Of a stretch of DNA of 64,000 bases, positions 20,701 to 31,292 are shown piece after piece. Both the position numbers and the translations under genes were made by a program. Where the stretch lies: the NCBI RefSeq assembly GCF_000759835.1, contig NZ_BBNB01000001.1:372001-436000 (forward strand), read 5' to 3'. The first letter of the stretch is position 1, and every line of letters starts with the position of its first letter. Source of the DNA: Citrobacter sedlakii NBRC 105722 (GTDB lineage: Bacteria > Pseudomonadota > Gammaproteobacteria > Enterobacterales > Enterobacteriaceae). The notes beneath the pieces were generated by a model. It did no database searches. It saw nothing but the letters and a program-made list of their open reading frames with translations, and had not been told where the DNA came from.

Positions 20701-20720
20701 CGCCCGCCTCGCGGGCGTTT
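20701..20720 (+). terminator. Terminator after the receptor gene
   Basis: CGCCCGC (20701-20707), three-base loop, GCGGGCG (20711-20717), followed by only three T. A GC-rich stem with a weak T-tract. Confidence 0.65.
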
Positions 20721-20791
20721 CCCCTCTGTTATCCATGCGAAAATCATAGTAGCATCGCGGCTGGAATTTTTTCTCTCTACTCGGTTTTACC

Positions 20792-21193
20792 ATGACAACA
20801 ACAACTAACGTCCCTCAGGGCGAACTGGTTTTACGCACACTGGCCATGCCCGCCGACACAAACGCCAATGGCGATATTTTTGGCGGCTGGCTGATGTCAC
20901 AAATGGATATTGGCGGCGCGATTCAGGCGAAAGAGATTGCTCATGGCCGCGTGGTAACCGTCCGCGTGGAAGGAATGAGCTTTCTGCGCCCGGTAGCCGT
21001 GGGCGATGTCGTGTGCTGTTACGCGCGCTGCGTGAAGCGCGGAACCACCTCGGTGAGTATTAATATTGAAGTCTGGGTGAAAAAAGTGGCGTCAGAGCCC
21101 ATTGGCCAGCGCTACAAAGCAACCGAAGCGCTGTTTATCTATGTTGCGGTTGATCCGGACGGAAAGCCGCGCCCGCTGCCGGTGCAGGACTGA
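20792..21193 (+). CDS. yciA: Acyl-CoA thioesterase YciA
   Basis: Hot-dog-fold thioesterase, 133 residues, hydrolysing a broad range of acyl-CoAs; in E. coli it is thought to keep free CoA available for membrane lipid synthesis. The catalytic segment NANGDIFGGWLMSQMDIGG with its Asn/Asp pair is present. Convergent with tonB across a 70-bp gap that holds one hairpin. Confidence 0.96.
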   Translation: MTTTTNVPQGELVLRTLAMPADTNANGDIFGGWLMSQMDIGGAIQAKEIAHGRVVTVRVEGMSFLRPVAVGDVVCCYARCVKRGTTSVSINIEVWVKKVASEPIGQRYKATEALFIYVAVDPDGKPRPLPVQD

Positions 21194-21216
21194 TATCGGA
21201 AACCTGCCTCAACAGT

Positions 21217-21244
21217 GCCGGAGGACGGTGTACTGTCTTCCGGC
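21217..21244. terminator. Hairpin between convergent yciA and tonB
   Basis: A 10-base arm (21217-21226) pairs with 21235-21244 with one G-U pair. It sits between the two stops and may serve both transcripts, as the E. coli tonB bidirectional terminator does. T-tracts are poor on both sides. Confidence 0.5.
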
Positions 21245-21263
21245 TGCGGATTTATACGATTCA

Positions 21264-21998
21264 TTACTCGATCTGTGTGGTGCCGTTCAGACGGAAGACA
21301 ATATTGACCACCAGCCCGGAACCGGGTTTACCCGCTTCGTAGCGCCATCTGCGCATCGCATTCTTCACTTCACGCTCGAACATATTGGCAGGTTGGGCAG
21401 AAAGAATTTGCACATTGTCCACCCGACCGTCTGCAGTCACATCAAATTTCACCTTCACCCGCCCTTCAATACGTAACGCCTGCGCGCGCGCCGGATACTG
21501 CGGCTGATTACGGCGCAGGGCGCGGGGTCCTGACGGCACGGCGACAGCAGGTTTGCTGGTTGCCGCCGCGCTACGGGTCGTCGGACGCGCAGACGCGTTA
21601 GTGTCAAACGGTGATGCCGGACGCGGCTCTGCAGGCTTAACGTCCCGTTTCGGCTGCTCCTCGACCTTTTTCACCGGCTTCGGTTTGGGTTTCGGTTTTG
21701 GCTTTGGCTTGGGTTTCGGTTTTTCGATCACCACCGGCGCTTCTTTTGGCGGTTCGGGGGTAATTTCAGGTTCCGGCTCGGGTTCAGGCTCAACGACCGG
21801 TTGCGGCGGCGGCTGAACCGCCTGAGGCGGTTCCAGGTCTGCCGGAGAGACCATCGTTACGGAGATAGGCTGCGCAGGCGCGGGCAGTTCAATAACCTGA
21901 TGTACCGAGGTATATAAGAGTCCCGCAACCAGCGCGCCATGAATGGCAACAGAGAGCAGCGTCGGCCAGGGGAAGCGACGAGGTAAATCAAGGGTCAT
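21264..21998 (-). CDS. tonB: Energy transducer TonB
   Basis: Couples the proton-motive force (through ExbB-ExbD) to outer-membrane receptors. 244 residues from the ATG at 21998 (MTLDLPRRFPWP); an ATG three codons earlier (22007) is also possible. One N-terminal membrane anchor (about 12-32) is followed by a rigid periplasmic linker rich in Pro-Glu then Pro-Lys repeats (about 70-110), then the C-terminal receptor-binding domain (RNQPQYPARAQALRIEGRV onward). A Fur box-like site lies upstream. The receptor gene at 18505 is two genes away. Confidence 0.97.
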   Translation of the reverse strand: MTLDLPRRFPWPTLLSVAIHGALVAGLLYTSVHQVIELPAPAQPISVTMVSPADLEPPQAVQPPPQPVVEPEPEPEPEITPEPPKEAPVVIEKPKPKPKPKPKPKPKPVKKVEEQPKRDVKPAEPRPASPFDTNASARPTTRSAAATSKPAVAVPSGPRALRRNQPQYPARAQALRIEGRVKVKFDVTADGRVDNVQILSAQPANMFEREVKNAMRRWRYEAGKPGSGLVVNIVFRLNGTTQIE

Positions 21999-22041
21999 TG
22001 AAGTCATAATCGTTTCAGTTGAAAAACCAGACCTCAATTTT

Positions 22042-22060
22042 AAATGCAAATAGCAATCAT
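22042..22060. promoter_or_regulatory. Putative Fur site upstream of tonB
   Basis: AAATGCAAATAGCAATCAT, 44 bp upstream of the tonB start, sits where the known Fur site of E. coli tonB lies and resembles it. The match to the consensus is partial. Confidence 0.5.
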
Positions 22061-22249
22061 ATTCAATAAGGCATCACGGTCGGCGGCATTTAAAAACCAA
22101 ATTCTGGCGAAAAAAATCCTTGCTAACGCTGTGGCCTTAACAAAGCTGACATCTTTGCGTTGCAGTCAGGTGACCTTTCCAATAACGTATTTACACACTC
22201 GATCTGCCTGTTTGCGTCCCATGACGTTTCTGATTAAGGAGCCTTATAC

Positions 22250-22546
22250 GTGCTTTATGTTATCTATGCTCAGGATCACGCCGATTCGCTGGAAAAACGC
22301 CTTTCCGTCCGCCCTGCTCATCTGGCGCGTCTGCAGTTGCTTCGCGATGAAGGTCGTTTGTTGACCGCAGGTCCAATGCCCGCGGTCGACAGCAACGATC
22401 CGGGTGCGGCGGGTTTTACCGGCTCAACGGTCATTGCAGAATTTGATTCACTGGAAGACGCGCAAAAGTGGGCGGAAGCCGATCCGTATGTGGCCGCCGG
22501 GGTGTATGCCCAGGTGTCGGTTAAGCCCTATAAGAAAACGTTTTAA
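22250..22546 (+). CDS. yciI: YciI family protein
   Basis: 98 residues, ferredoxin-like dimer fold. The YCII family has a conserved His-Asp pair; here [19 protein letters not shown] and SNDPGAAGF are visible. Start codon is GTG at 22250 after AAGGAG. Enzymatic role unknown. The gene diverges from tonB across 250 bp. Confidence 0.93.
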   Translation: MLYVIYAQDHADSLEKRLSVRPAHLARLQLLRDEGRLLTAGPMPAVDSNDPGAAGFTGSTVIAEFDSLEDAQKWAEADPYVAAGVYAQVSVKPYKKTF

Positions 22547-22559
22547 ACCGCGGTTCTTT

Positions 22560-22579
22560 GGGCACCGCAGGCGGTGCCC
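22560..22579. terminator. Hairpin between convergent yciI and yciY
   Basis: GGGCACCG (22560-22567), a four-base loop and CGGTGCCC (22572-22579). Compact and GC-rich, 13 bp after the yciI stop and just downstream of yciY on the other strand. No T-tract. Confidence 0.5.
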
Positions 22580-22586
22580 GTGTTGC

Positions 22587-22760
22587 TCAGACGCTGTGGA
22601 TCGCAAACAGCAGCGCGTTACGCTGATGGTTGAGGATACACTTTCTGATTGAGTGGATCCGCATATTGCGACGTGACTGCCCTTCAAGCCAACGCGCTTT
22701 TCGGCGACTGGCCTGACGCAGCATACGCCAGCGTCCCACTTCCGTTCTACTCCGCTTCAT
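22587..22760 (-). CDS. yciY: Small basic protein YciY
   Basis: 57 codons on the minus strand, ATG at 22760, stop at 22587. The product opens MKRSRTEVGRWRMLRQASRR and ends LLFAIHSV, rich in Arg, with no membrane segment. It matches the small E. coli gene yciY in length, sequence and place (between yciI and clsA). Function unknown. It diverges from clsA. Easily missed because of its size. Confidence 0.85.
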   Translation of the reverse strand: MKRSRTEVGRWRMLRQASRRKARWLEGQSRRNMRIHSIRKCILNHQRNALLFAIHSV

Positions 22761-22901
22761 GTGACTTACTCTTACAGTGCAAGAGTCTGCATTATACGCC
22801 TCGTCGCCAGGCAGGCTAGCGCTTTTCCCGCGTTTTTATTTGCCAGATTAATCCTGACGCGTAAACTCTTAACAATGCGCTTTCAAAAGGATTTTTAAAC
22901 T

Positions 22902-24726
<1,825 letters not shown>

Positions 24727-24737
24727 CCCTCCGTCAT

Positions 24738-24762
24738 GCCGGAAAGCCGCCCGCTTTCCGGC
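24738..24762 (+). terminator. Hairpin after yciU
   Basis: GCCGGAAAGC (24738-24747), five-base loop, perfect complement at 24753-24762, then GTTCTT. A plausible terminator for yciU, possibly shared with the converging channel gene. Confidence 0.65.
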
Positions 24763-24771
24763 GTTCTTCCC

Positions 24772-25608
24772 TTACCCCGGTAATTTACTGCCACAGTGGT
24801 TGCAATACCGCGCGCTGTTTTCGTGCTTGCTTTGCTGGCAGTGCGGACACTTGCGCGGCTGATTATCCTTTTGAAACGCGGTACTCATATGGGTAGTAAT
24901 TAAGCCGGTTGGGATAGCAATCACCGAATAGCCAATCAGGATCAACAGCGAGGCAACAATCCGCCCAAGCGGCGTATGTGGCGTGATATCGCCATATCCG
25001 ACGGTGGTGACCGTCACTATCGCCCAGTAGACAGAAGCGTTCAGCGTAGTAAAACCGTATTTCGGCCCCTCGATGAGATACATCAGCGTGCCGAAAATAA
25101 TCATGACGATGGCGATAAAAGAATAAAACAGAATCAACTGATGCCGCGCGCTGACAATTGCCTGCCAGAATACGCGCAAAGAAGGCATAAAGCGCAGCAG
25201 CTTTAAGATACGCAATACGCGGATCGCCCGCATGGCGCGCCAGGCAAAGACATAATTCAGGCTGATCTCCGGCCATAGCCACATAACGTAGAGCGGCAGT
25301 ATGGTGGCTAAATCAATTATTCCCCAAAAACTGAACACATATTTTGCCGGGTTCGGCCAACTGATCAGACGCAGCAAATATTCGACGGTGAAAATGAGCG
25401 TGACGAACAGTTCCAGCCAGACAAAAAGATGCCATTCGTCATAGGTCAGGTGATACTGGGTTCCCAGTCCCGATTCGACAAAAATAATGACCACGCTGAT
25501 CAGCGCAAACAGCGCGCACAGACCTTCAAAGCGCCGCCCCGAGCGGGTATTCAGATCAAATAAGGTGTGGTAAAGACGACGCCGAATCGACGATAAAGAA
25601 AGTGACAC
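24772..25608 (-). CDS. Voltage-gated-type potassium channel with C-terminal zinc ribbon
   Basis: 278-residue ion-transport-family protein with six membrane segments. S4 carries a basic residue at every third position (Arg124, 127, 130, 133, Lys136, Arg139), the mark of a voltage sensor. The pore loop has the K+ selectivity filter TTVGYGD (201-207). After S6 the cytosolic tail is short and ends in a zinc ribbon: Cys254-x2-Cys257 and Cys269-x2-Cys272. It has no RCK/TrkA-N domain, so it is not the E. coli Kch type. It lies between yciU and oppF, as in Salmonella. Physiological role unknown. Confidence 0.9.
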   Translation of the reverse strand: MSLSLSSIRRRLYHTLFDLNTRSGRRFEGLCALFALISVVIIFVESGLGTQYHLTYDEWHLFVWLELFVTLIFTVEYLLRLISWPNPAKYVFSFWGIIDLATILPLYVMWLWPEISLNYVFAWRAMRAIRVLRILKLLRFMPSLRVFWQAIVSARHQLILFYSFIAIVMIIFGTLMYLIEGPKYGFTTLNASVYWAIVTVTTVGYGDITPHTPLGRIVASLLILIGYSVIAIPTGLITTHMSTAFQKDNQPRKCPHCQQSKHENSARYCNHCGSKLPG

Positions 25609-25622
25609 GGTAACCTCACAAT

Positions 25623-25653
25623 AAAAAACAGGGCTGACGTGATATCAGCCCTG
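25623..25653 (-). terminator. Intrinsic terminator of the opp operon (after oppF)
   Basis: On the minus strand, CAGGGCTGA pairs with TCAGCCCTG (25629-25653) around a seven-base loop, followed by six U (A-run 25623-25628 on the plus strand). It lies directly after the oppF stop. Confidence 0.9.
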
Positions 25654-25657
25654 GCAA

Positions 25658-26662
25658 TTATAACGGGTCTACTTTCAGGCAGGAAACAGCATGTCGGAAA
25701 CTGCCTTCCAGCACCGGGCGTGTTTTTGCGCACTCCGGCCCGGCGATCGGGCAACGGGTGCGAAATACACAGCCGGAAGGCGGGTTAATTGGCGAAGGCA
25801 ATTCCCCTTCCAGCAGTTGGATGGTCTTGTTTTTTTCCCGATCGGGATCGGGGATCGGCACGGCAGACATCAACGCTTTAGTATAGGGGTGCAGCGGGTT
25901 GTGATACACCTCATCGTAGGTCCCCAGCTCTACCGCATGCCCCAGATACATCACCAGTACGCGGTCGGAGATATGCTTCACCACCGCCAGGTCATGGGCG
26001 ATAAATATCAGCGACAACCCCATCTCACGCTGCAATTGTTGCAGCAGATTCACCACCTGCGCCTGGATGGAGACGTCGAGTGCCGAAACCGGCTCGTCGC
26101 AGATAATGAGCTTCGGCTCCAGGATCAGCGCACGCGCAATACCGATACGCTGGCACTGACCGCCGGAAAACTCGTGCGGGTAACGGTTGATGAGATTTGG
26201 CAGCAACCCCACTTTCATCATCATCGCCTTGACCCGTTCGCGTACGTCCTGCCGCGGTAGCGCCGGATGATAGGTGCGCAGCGGTTCAGCGATAATTTCT
26301 CCGATGGTCATGCGTGGGTTCAGCGACGCCAGTGGATCCTGAAAAATCATCTGGATATCGCTGCGCACGTTGCGCCACTCTTCCGCTTTCATACCCAGCA
26401 GATCTTTTCCCAGCCAGGCCACTTTGCCGTCGGTCGCTTTCACGAGACCAATAATCGCCCTTGCGAAGGTCGATTTTCCACAGCCTGACTCCCCCACGAC
26501 GCCCAGCGTTTCGCCTTCGTACAGCCGCAGCGTCACGCCATCCACCGCCTTCAGCGTTTTTGACGGCTGCCAGAACCACTGCTTGCCGTCTTTAATCGCG
26601 AAATGAACCTTCAGATCGGCAATTTCGAGGAGGACTTTACGTTTTTCATCTACAGCATTCAT
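25658..26662 (-). CDS. oppF: Oligopeptide ABC transporter ATP-binding protein OppF
   Basis: One of two ATPases of the Opp importer, 334 residues. Walker [10 protein letters not shown], signature [14 protein letters not shown], Walker [13 protein letters not shown] and the C-terminal oligopeptide/dipeptide extension with a Cys-containing [12 protein letters not shown] cluster. Start overlaps the oppD stop by ATGA. Last gene of oppABCDF. Confidence 0.97.
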   Translation of the reverse strand: MNAVDEKRKVLLEIADLKVHFAIKDGKQWFWQPSKTLKAVDGVTLRLYEGETLGVVGESGCGKSTFARAIIGLVKATDGKVAWLGKDLLGMKAEEWRNVRSDIQMIFQDPLASLNPRMTIGEIIAEPLRTYHPALPRQDVRERVKAMMMKVGLLPNLINRYPHEFSGGQCQRIGIARALILEPKLIICDEPVSALDVSIQAQVVNLLQQLQREMGLSLIFIAHDLAVVKHISDRVLVMYLGHAVELGTYDEVYHNPLHPYTKALMSAVPIPDPDREKNKTIQLLEGELPSPINPPSGCVFRTRCPIAGPECAKTRPVLEGSFRHAVSCLKVDPL

Positions 26663-27672
26663 ACCAGTTCCTCCACCGGTTTAAAGCAGGCGCGCAGGCG
26701 ACCCGGGCTGAACTCGTCGAGCGGCGGCGCGTTGCTGCATATCTCCATCGCGTAGGGACAGCGCGGCTGAAACGGGCAGCCTTTCGGCAAACGCAACAGG
26801 TTTGGCGGGTTGCCGGGAATCGTTAACATCTCTTCGCCTTCGCCATCCAGACGCGGCACCGCGTTAAGCAAGCCGATGGAATAGGGGTGAACGGGACGGT
26901 AAAAGACGTCGCGCGCTGCGCCGTACTCCATAGTGCGCCCCGCGTACATCACCAGCACTTTGTCGCAAATACCCGCCACAACGCCAAGATCGTGGGTAAT
27001 CATAATGATTGCCGTATTGAACTCCCGCTTCAGATCATTGAGCAGGGTCATGATTTGCGCCTGCACGGTCACGTCCAGCGCGGTAGTCGGTTCATCGGCA
27101 ATCAGCAGTTTTGGTCGACACAGCAACGCCATCGCGATCATGACGCGCTGGCGCATGCCGCCGGAAAACTCATGAGGAAACATTCTCATGCGCTTGCGGG
27201 CTTCCGGCATTTTGACGGCATCCAGCATTCGCACCGACTCTTCAAATGCCTCAGCTTTGCGCATTCCTTTATGCAGCATCAGCACTTCCATTAGCTGCTC
27301 CCCAACGCGCATATAAGGGTTCAGCGAGGTCATTGGGTCCTGGAAGATCATCGAAATTTGCTCGGCGCGCAGTCTGTTCAGTTCCCGTTCGGGTAGATTA
27401 AGGATCTCACTGCCATTGAACTTTGCCGATCCGCCAATCCGGCCATTGGGGGCCAGCAGCCCCATCAGCGCAAACGCGGTCTGCGATTTGCCTGAGCCGG
27501 ACTCGCCGACAATTCCTAAGGTTTCCCCGGCACGCAAGGTAAAGTTCAGATCGTTTACGGCAGTGACGTCACCGTCCGGCGTACTGAAGGTCACGCGGAG
27601 ATCCTGTACGTCCAGCAGTGCGTTAGCCCGTTGCTCCGCGAGCGGCGCGGTTGCTGTTTCAATTACGCTCAT
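26659..27672 (-). CDS. oppD: Oligopeptide ABC transporter ATP-binding protein OppD
   Basis: Second ATPase of Opp, 337 residues. Walker [10 protein letters not shown] (the usual Thr of GKST is Gln, as in other OppD proteins), signature [14 protein letters not shown], Walker [13 protein letters not shown]. The C-terminal Cys motif [12 protein letters not shown] suggests the iron-sulfur or metal site seen in peptide transporter ATPases. It lies 11 bp after oppC and overlaps oppF by four bases. Confidence 0.97.
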   Translation of the reverse strand: MSVIETATAPLAEQRANALLDVQDLRVTFSTPDGDVTAVNDLNFTLRAGETLGIVGESGSGKSQTAFALMGLLAPNGRIGGSAKFNGSEILNLPERELNRLRAEQISMIFQDPMTSLNPYMRVGEQLMEVLMLHKGMRKAEAFEESVRMLDAVKMPEARKRMRMFPHEFSGGMRQRVMIAMALLCRPKLLIADEPTTALDVTVQAQIMTLLNDLKREFNTAIIMITHDLGVVAGICDKVLVMYAGRTMEYGAARDVFYRPVHPYSIGLLNAVPRLDGEGEEMLTIPGNPPNLLRLPKGCPFQPRCPYAMEICSNAPPLDEFSPGRLRACFKPVEELV

Positions 27673-27683
27673 GGCTGCGCTCC

Positions 27684-28592
27684 TTAACGGTCTTTCGGGT
27701 CGAGGGCATCACGCAAGCCATCGCCAATAAAGTTAAAACAAAACAACGTCACCACCAGGAATCCTGCCGGAAACAGCAGCAACCACGGCGAAACTTCCAT
27801 TGAGTTCGCGCCGTCGCTTAATAACGCGCCCCAACTGCTCAGCGGCTCCTGGGTTCCCAATCCCAGGAAGCTAAGGAAAGATTCAAACAGGATCATGCTT
27901 GGCACCAGCAGCGACGCGTAGACCACCACCACCCCAAGCACGTTGGGCACAATGTGGCGGATAACGATATTCGTCGTGGAAACGCCGCCCACCTGAGCGG
28001 CCTCGATAAACTCTTTACGCTTCAGGCTCAGCGTCTGACCGCGCACGATACGCGCCATGTCCAGCCAGGAGACCATGCCGATAGCCACAAAAATCAGCAG
28101 GATATTTTGTCCAAAGAAGGTGACCAGCAGGATCACGAAGAACATAAACGGGAAGGAGTTGAGGATTTCCAGCAGGCGCATCATCACCGAATCCACTTTG
28201 CCGCCGAGATAGCCGGAAAGCGAGCCGTATAGCGTCCCCACAATCACCGCCACCAGCGCAGCGGCGATCCCCACCATCAGAGAAATACGTCCGCCAATCG
28301 CCACGCGCACTAGCAGGTCGCGACCGGACGAGTCAGTGCCGAAATAGTGTCCGGACTCAACGTCCGGCGCGCTCGACATCATTCCCCAGTCGGTATCAAA
28401 ATAGGTGAACGATGACAGCATTGGCGCCAGCGCGACGAACAAGGCAATAATGACCAGAACAACCAGACTGGCAACCGCCGCACGGTTATGCATAAAGCGT
28501 CGGCGGGCATCCTGCCACAGGCTGCGCCCTTCGACCTCCAGCTTTTCACTGAAATTCTCCAGCGCCTCGCTGTTTTTCTTACTTAACATCAT
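27684..28592 (-). CDS. oppC: Oligopeptide ABC transporter permease OppC
   Basis: 302-residue inner-membrane permease with six membrane segments and the long N-terminal extension typical of OppC. The EAA loop that docks the ATPase is [20 protein letters not shown]. Pairs with OppB. It starts 14 bp after the oppB stop. Confidence 0.97.
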   Translation of the reverse strand: MMLSKKNSEALENFSEKLEVEGRSLWQDARRRFMHNRAAVASLVVLVIIALFVALAPMLSSFTYFDTDWGMMSSAPDVESGHYFGTDSSGRDLLVRVAIGGRISLMVGIAAALVAVIVGTLYGSLSGYLGGKVDSVMMRLLEILNSFPFMFFVILLVTFFGQNILLIFVAIGMVSWLDMARIVRGQTLSLKRKEFIEAAQVGGVSTTNIVIRHIVPNVLGVVVVYASLLVPSMILFESFLSFLGLGTQEPLSSWGALLSDGANSMEVSPWLLLFPAGFLVVTLFCFNFIGDGLRDALDPKDR

Positions 28593-28606
28593 CGCGAGCT
28601 CCAGTC

Positions 28607-29527
28607 TCAGTAACGGATTTTCGGGTCGATCACGGCATACAACACATCGACAATCGCATTGAATACGATGGTTAACGTCCCTACCAGAATCGTCAGGCTT
28701 AGCACCAGCGAATAGTCACGGTTCAGCGCGCCATTCACAAAAAGCTGGCCGATGCCAGGCAGGCCATAGATAGTTTCAATGACCATTGAGCCGGTGATGA
28801 TGCCGACAAAGGCCGGTCCCATGTATGAAAGCACCGGTAACAGCGCCGGTTTCAACGCATGGCGAAAAATGATGCGTCGCATCGGCAGCCCTTTCGCCCG
28901 TGCGGTGCGAATGAAGTTGGAGTGCAGAACTTCAATCATCGAACCGCGGGTAATACGGGCGATGCTGGCGATATAGGCCAGCGATAAGGCGACCATTGGC
29001 AGGATCATAAATTTCAGCGCCCCGCCATTCCAGCCTCCGCCCGGCAGCCAGTGCAGCGTGATGGCAAATATCATCACCAGAAGCGGCGCGACCACAAAGC
29101 TCGGGATGACGACGCCGGTCATTGCCACCCCCATCACCATGTAATCCCAGCGCGTATTTTGCTTAAGCGCCGCGATAACGCCCGCGCTAACGCCGAGGAT
29201 CACCGCTAACAGGAAAGCCGCCGCGCCCAGTTTCGCCGAAACCGGGAAACTCGACGCCACCAGATCGTTAACGGTGTAATCTTTGTATTTAAATGAAGGA
29301 CCAAAATCCCCATGCGCCAGTTGTTTCAGATAGCTGAAATATTGGGTCATGATGGGGTCGTTGAGATGATATTTCGCTTCGATATTCGCCAGCACCTCTG
29401 CCGGCAATGCGCGCTCGCCGGTGAAAGGACTCCCCGGCGCCAGACGCATCATAAAGAACGAAATGGTAATAAGAATAAATAGCGTCGGAATCGCTTCCAG
29501 ACAGCGGCGTAAGATAAATTTCAACAT
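28607..29527 (-). CDS. oppB: Oligopeptide ABC transporter permease OppB
   Basis: 306-residue permease (MLKFILRRCLEAIPTLFILI) with six membrane segments and the EAA-like loop TARAKGLPMRRIIFRHALKP. The start at 29527 matches the family; an in-frame start 13 codons upstream is unlikely. A hairpin sits in the oppA-oppB gap, consistent with the known excess of OppA over the membrane parts. Confidence 0.97.
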   Translation of the reverse strand: MLKFILRRCLEAIPTLFILITISFFMMRLAPGSPFTGERALPAEVLANIEAKYHLNDPIMTQYFSYLKQLAHGDFGPSFKYKDYTVNDLVASSFPVSAKLGAAAFLLAVILGVSAGVIAALKQNTRWDYMVMGVAMTGVVIPSFVVAPLLVMIFAITLHWLPGGGWNGGALKFMILPMVALSLAYIASIARITRGSMIEVLHSNFIRTARAKGLPMRRIIFRHALKPALLPVLSYMGPAFVGIITGSMVIETIYGLPGIGQLFVNGALNRDYSLVLSLTILVGTLTIVFNAIVDVLYAVIDPKIRY

Positions 29528-29613
29528 TGCCCGTACCTTCTGGCGTGTGCCTTTATACCTCGCCATGCTGAACGTGTGCAGCGAGGTAGTAATAGTCGAC
29601 GATAAAAGACACA

Positions 29614-29637
29614 GTGGGGCACGCTATTCTGCCCCAC
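29614..29637 (-). terminator. Hairpin between oppA and oppB
   Basis: GTGGGGCA (29614-29621) pairs with TGCCCCAC (29630-29637) with an eight-base loop. On the minus strand only a broken run of U follows. Likely a partial terminator or mRNA-stabilising structure that raises oppA over the downstream genes. Confidence 0.6.
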
Positions 29638-29646
29638 CCTTTGCCA

Positions 29647-31275
29647 TTAATGCTTGATAATATACAAGTCTTTAACGTGAATATTATCCATCGGGTCTTT
29701 ACCGGTGTAACCCCCTACCCACGGTTTAACCAGGCGAGCGTTGACATAATAGAACACCGGCACTATTGCAGAGTCTTTATCCAACTGCTGCTCGGCTTGA
29801 GCATAAAGTTCAGAACGCTGCGCGTCATCTTGTGCATTCAGCGTATCGGCAATGATCTTGTCAAACGCCGGGCTCTTATAATGCGTGGTGTTGTTCGAAC
29901 TGTCAGACAGCACCATATTCAGGAAAGAGGTCGGCTCGTTGTAATCCGCACACCAGGCGGCGCGGGAAACGTCATAATTCCCCTGATGACGCGTATCCAG
30001 GAAGGTTTTCCACTCCTGGTTTTCCAGTTTCACGTTGACGCCTAAATTTTTCTTCCAGATAGACGCGGCGGCAATGGCCAGTTTCTTATGGAGATCGGAG
30101 GTGTTGTACAGCAAGTTAAAGGTCAGCGGTTTATCGGCGGTATAACCGGCTTCAGCCAGCAGTTTTTTCGCTTCTTCGTTACGTTTTTCCTGCGTCCAGC
30201 CAAACCATTCCGGCTCCACCAGTTTCGCCCCGTCGGTATACGGCGGCGTAAAGCTATAGGCTGGCAAGTCGCCCTGGTTTTTCACTTTGTTGACGATGAT
30301 ATCGCGATCCAGCGCCAGCTTGAGCGCGGTACGCACGCGCACATCCGTAAACGGGGCTTTCTGGTTATTGATTTCGTAATAGTAGGTGCATAAATACGGG
30401 TCAACGTGTACTTCGTTCGGGATCTCTTTCTTCAGCTTCTGAAACAGTTCAATCGGCATGTTGTTGTAGGTCATGTCGATTTCACCGCTACGGTAGCGGT
30501 TAACATCAGTGACTTCTGAGGAGATCGGCAGGTAGGTGACCTGATTAATAACGGTTTTGGCGTTATCCCAGTATTGGGGGTTACGCTCAAGGACGATACG
30601 CTCGTTAACCACCCAGTCCTTCAGTTTGTAAGCGCCGTTACTGACTATATTCGCTGGCTGCGTCCACTTATCACCGAATTTTTCAACCACCGCCTTCGAT
30701 ACCGGAGAAACGGACGAGTGCACCAGCAGCTTATAGAAATAAGGCACCGGCTCGCTCAGCGTCACTTCAAAAGTATGATCGTCGAGGGCTTTAACGCCCA
30801 GATCGGTCACCGGTTTTTTACCGGCGACGATATCGTCAATATTCACGATATGTCCGTACTGCAGATAACTGGCATAAGGCGAAGCGGTGTTGGGATCGGC
30901 CAGACGCTGCCAGCTATAAACGAAATCCTGAGCGGTCACTGGGGAGCCGTCGGACCATTTTGCATCTTTACGCAGATGGAACGTCCAGACTTTAAAGTCT
31001 TTATTGTCCCACTTTTCCGCCACGCCGGGAGAGGGTTTGCCCTCTACGTCGCTTATTATCAGCCCTTCGAACAGGTCGCGGCTGATGTTGGATTCCGGTA
31101 CCCCTTCGATTTTATGCGGATCGAGAGACTGAACTTCCGAGCCATTATTGCGCACCAGCGTTTGCTTTTCCGCCAGCTGCACGCCTGCGGGAACGACCGC
31201 AGCCATTGCCGCATTTCCGGCGAGGAGCGCAGAGAGAACCCCTGCGGCCACTAAACTTTTTTTCGTGTTGGTCAT
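29647..31275 (-). CDS. oppA: Periplasmic oligopeptide-binding protein OppA
   Basis: Binding protein of the Opp importer, 542 residues with a signal peptide ending about 25 (AGNAAMA). SBP-5 family; the fold binds 2-5-residue peptides regardless of side chain. Recognisable segments include EVQSLDPHKIEGVPESNI and SDGSPVTAQDFVYSWQR. GAGGGAG lies 10 bases before the ATG. First gene of the operon. In E. coli and Salmonella it is a strong target of the small RNA GcvB. Confidence 0.97.
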   Translation of the reverse strand: MTNTKKSLVAAGVLSALLAGNAAMAAVVPAGVQLAEKQTLVRNNGSEVQSLDPHKIEGVPESNISRDLFEGLIISDVEGKPSPGVAEKWDNKDFKVWTFHLRKDAKWSDGSPVTAQDFVYSWQRLADPNTASPYASYLQYGHIVNIDDIVAGKKPVTDLGVKALDDHTFEVTLSEPVPYFYKLLVHSSVSPVSKAVVEKFGDKWTQPANIVSNGAYKLKDWVVNERIVLERNPQYWDNAKTVINQVTYLPISSEVTDVNRYRSGEIDMTYNNMPIELFQKLKKEIPNEVHVDPYLCTYYYEINNQKAPFTDVRVRTALKLALDRDIIVNKVKNQGDLPAYSFTPPYTDGAKLVEPEWFGWTQEKRNEEAKKLLAEAGYTADKPLTFNLLYNTSDLHKKLAIAAASIWKKNLGVNVKLENQEWKTFLDTRHQGNYDVSRAAWCADYNEPTSFLNMVLSDSSNNTTHYKSPAFDKIIADTLNAQDDAQRSELYAQAEQQLDKDSAIVPVFYYVNARLVKPWVGGYTGKDPMDNIHVKDLYIIKH

Positions 31276-31292
31276 TGTGTTTGTACTCCCTC
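31276..31292 (-). promoter_or_regulatory. oppA ribosome site with CA-rich GcvB-type target
   Basis: On the minus strand GAGGGAG (31292-31286) is followed by TACAAACACA up to the ATG. The unpaired CA-rich stretch is the kind of sequence GcvB region R1 pairs with, as known for oppA in E. coli and Salmonella. Pairing is inferred; gcvB itself is not in the window. Confidence 0.5.

Noticed and set aside
27001-27700. OppD Walker A ending in Gln rather than Thr, considered as an ATPase defect
   Set aside because: The GESGSGKSQ form is normal for OppD proteins, and all other ATPase motifs are intact.
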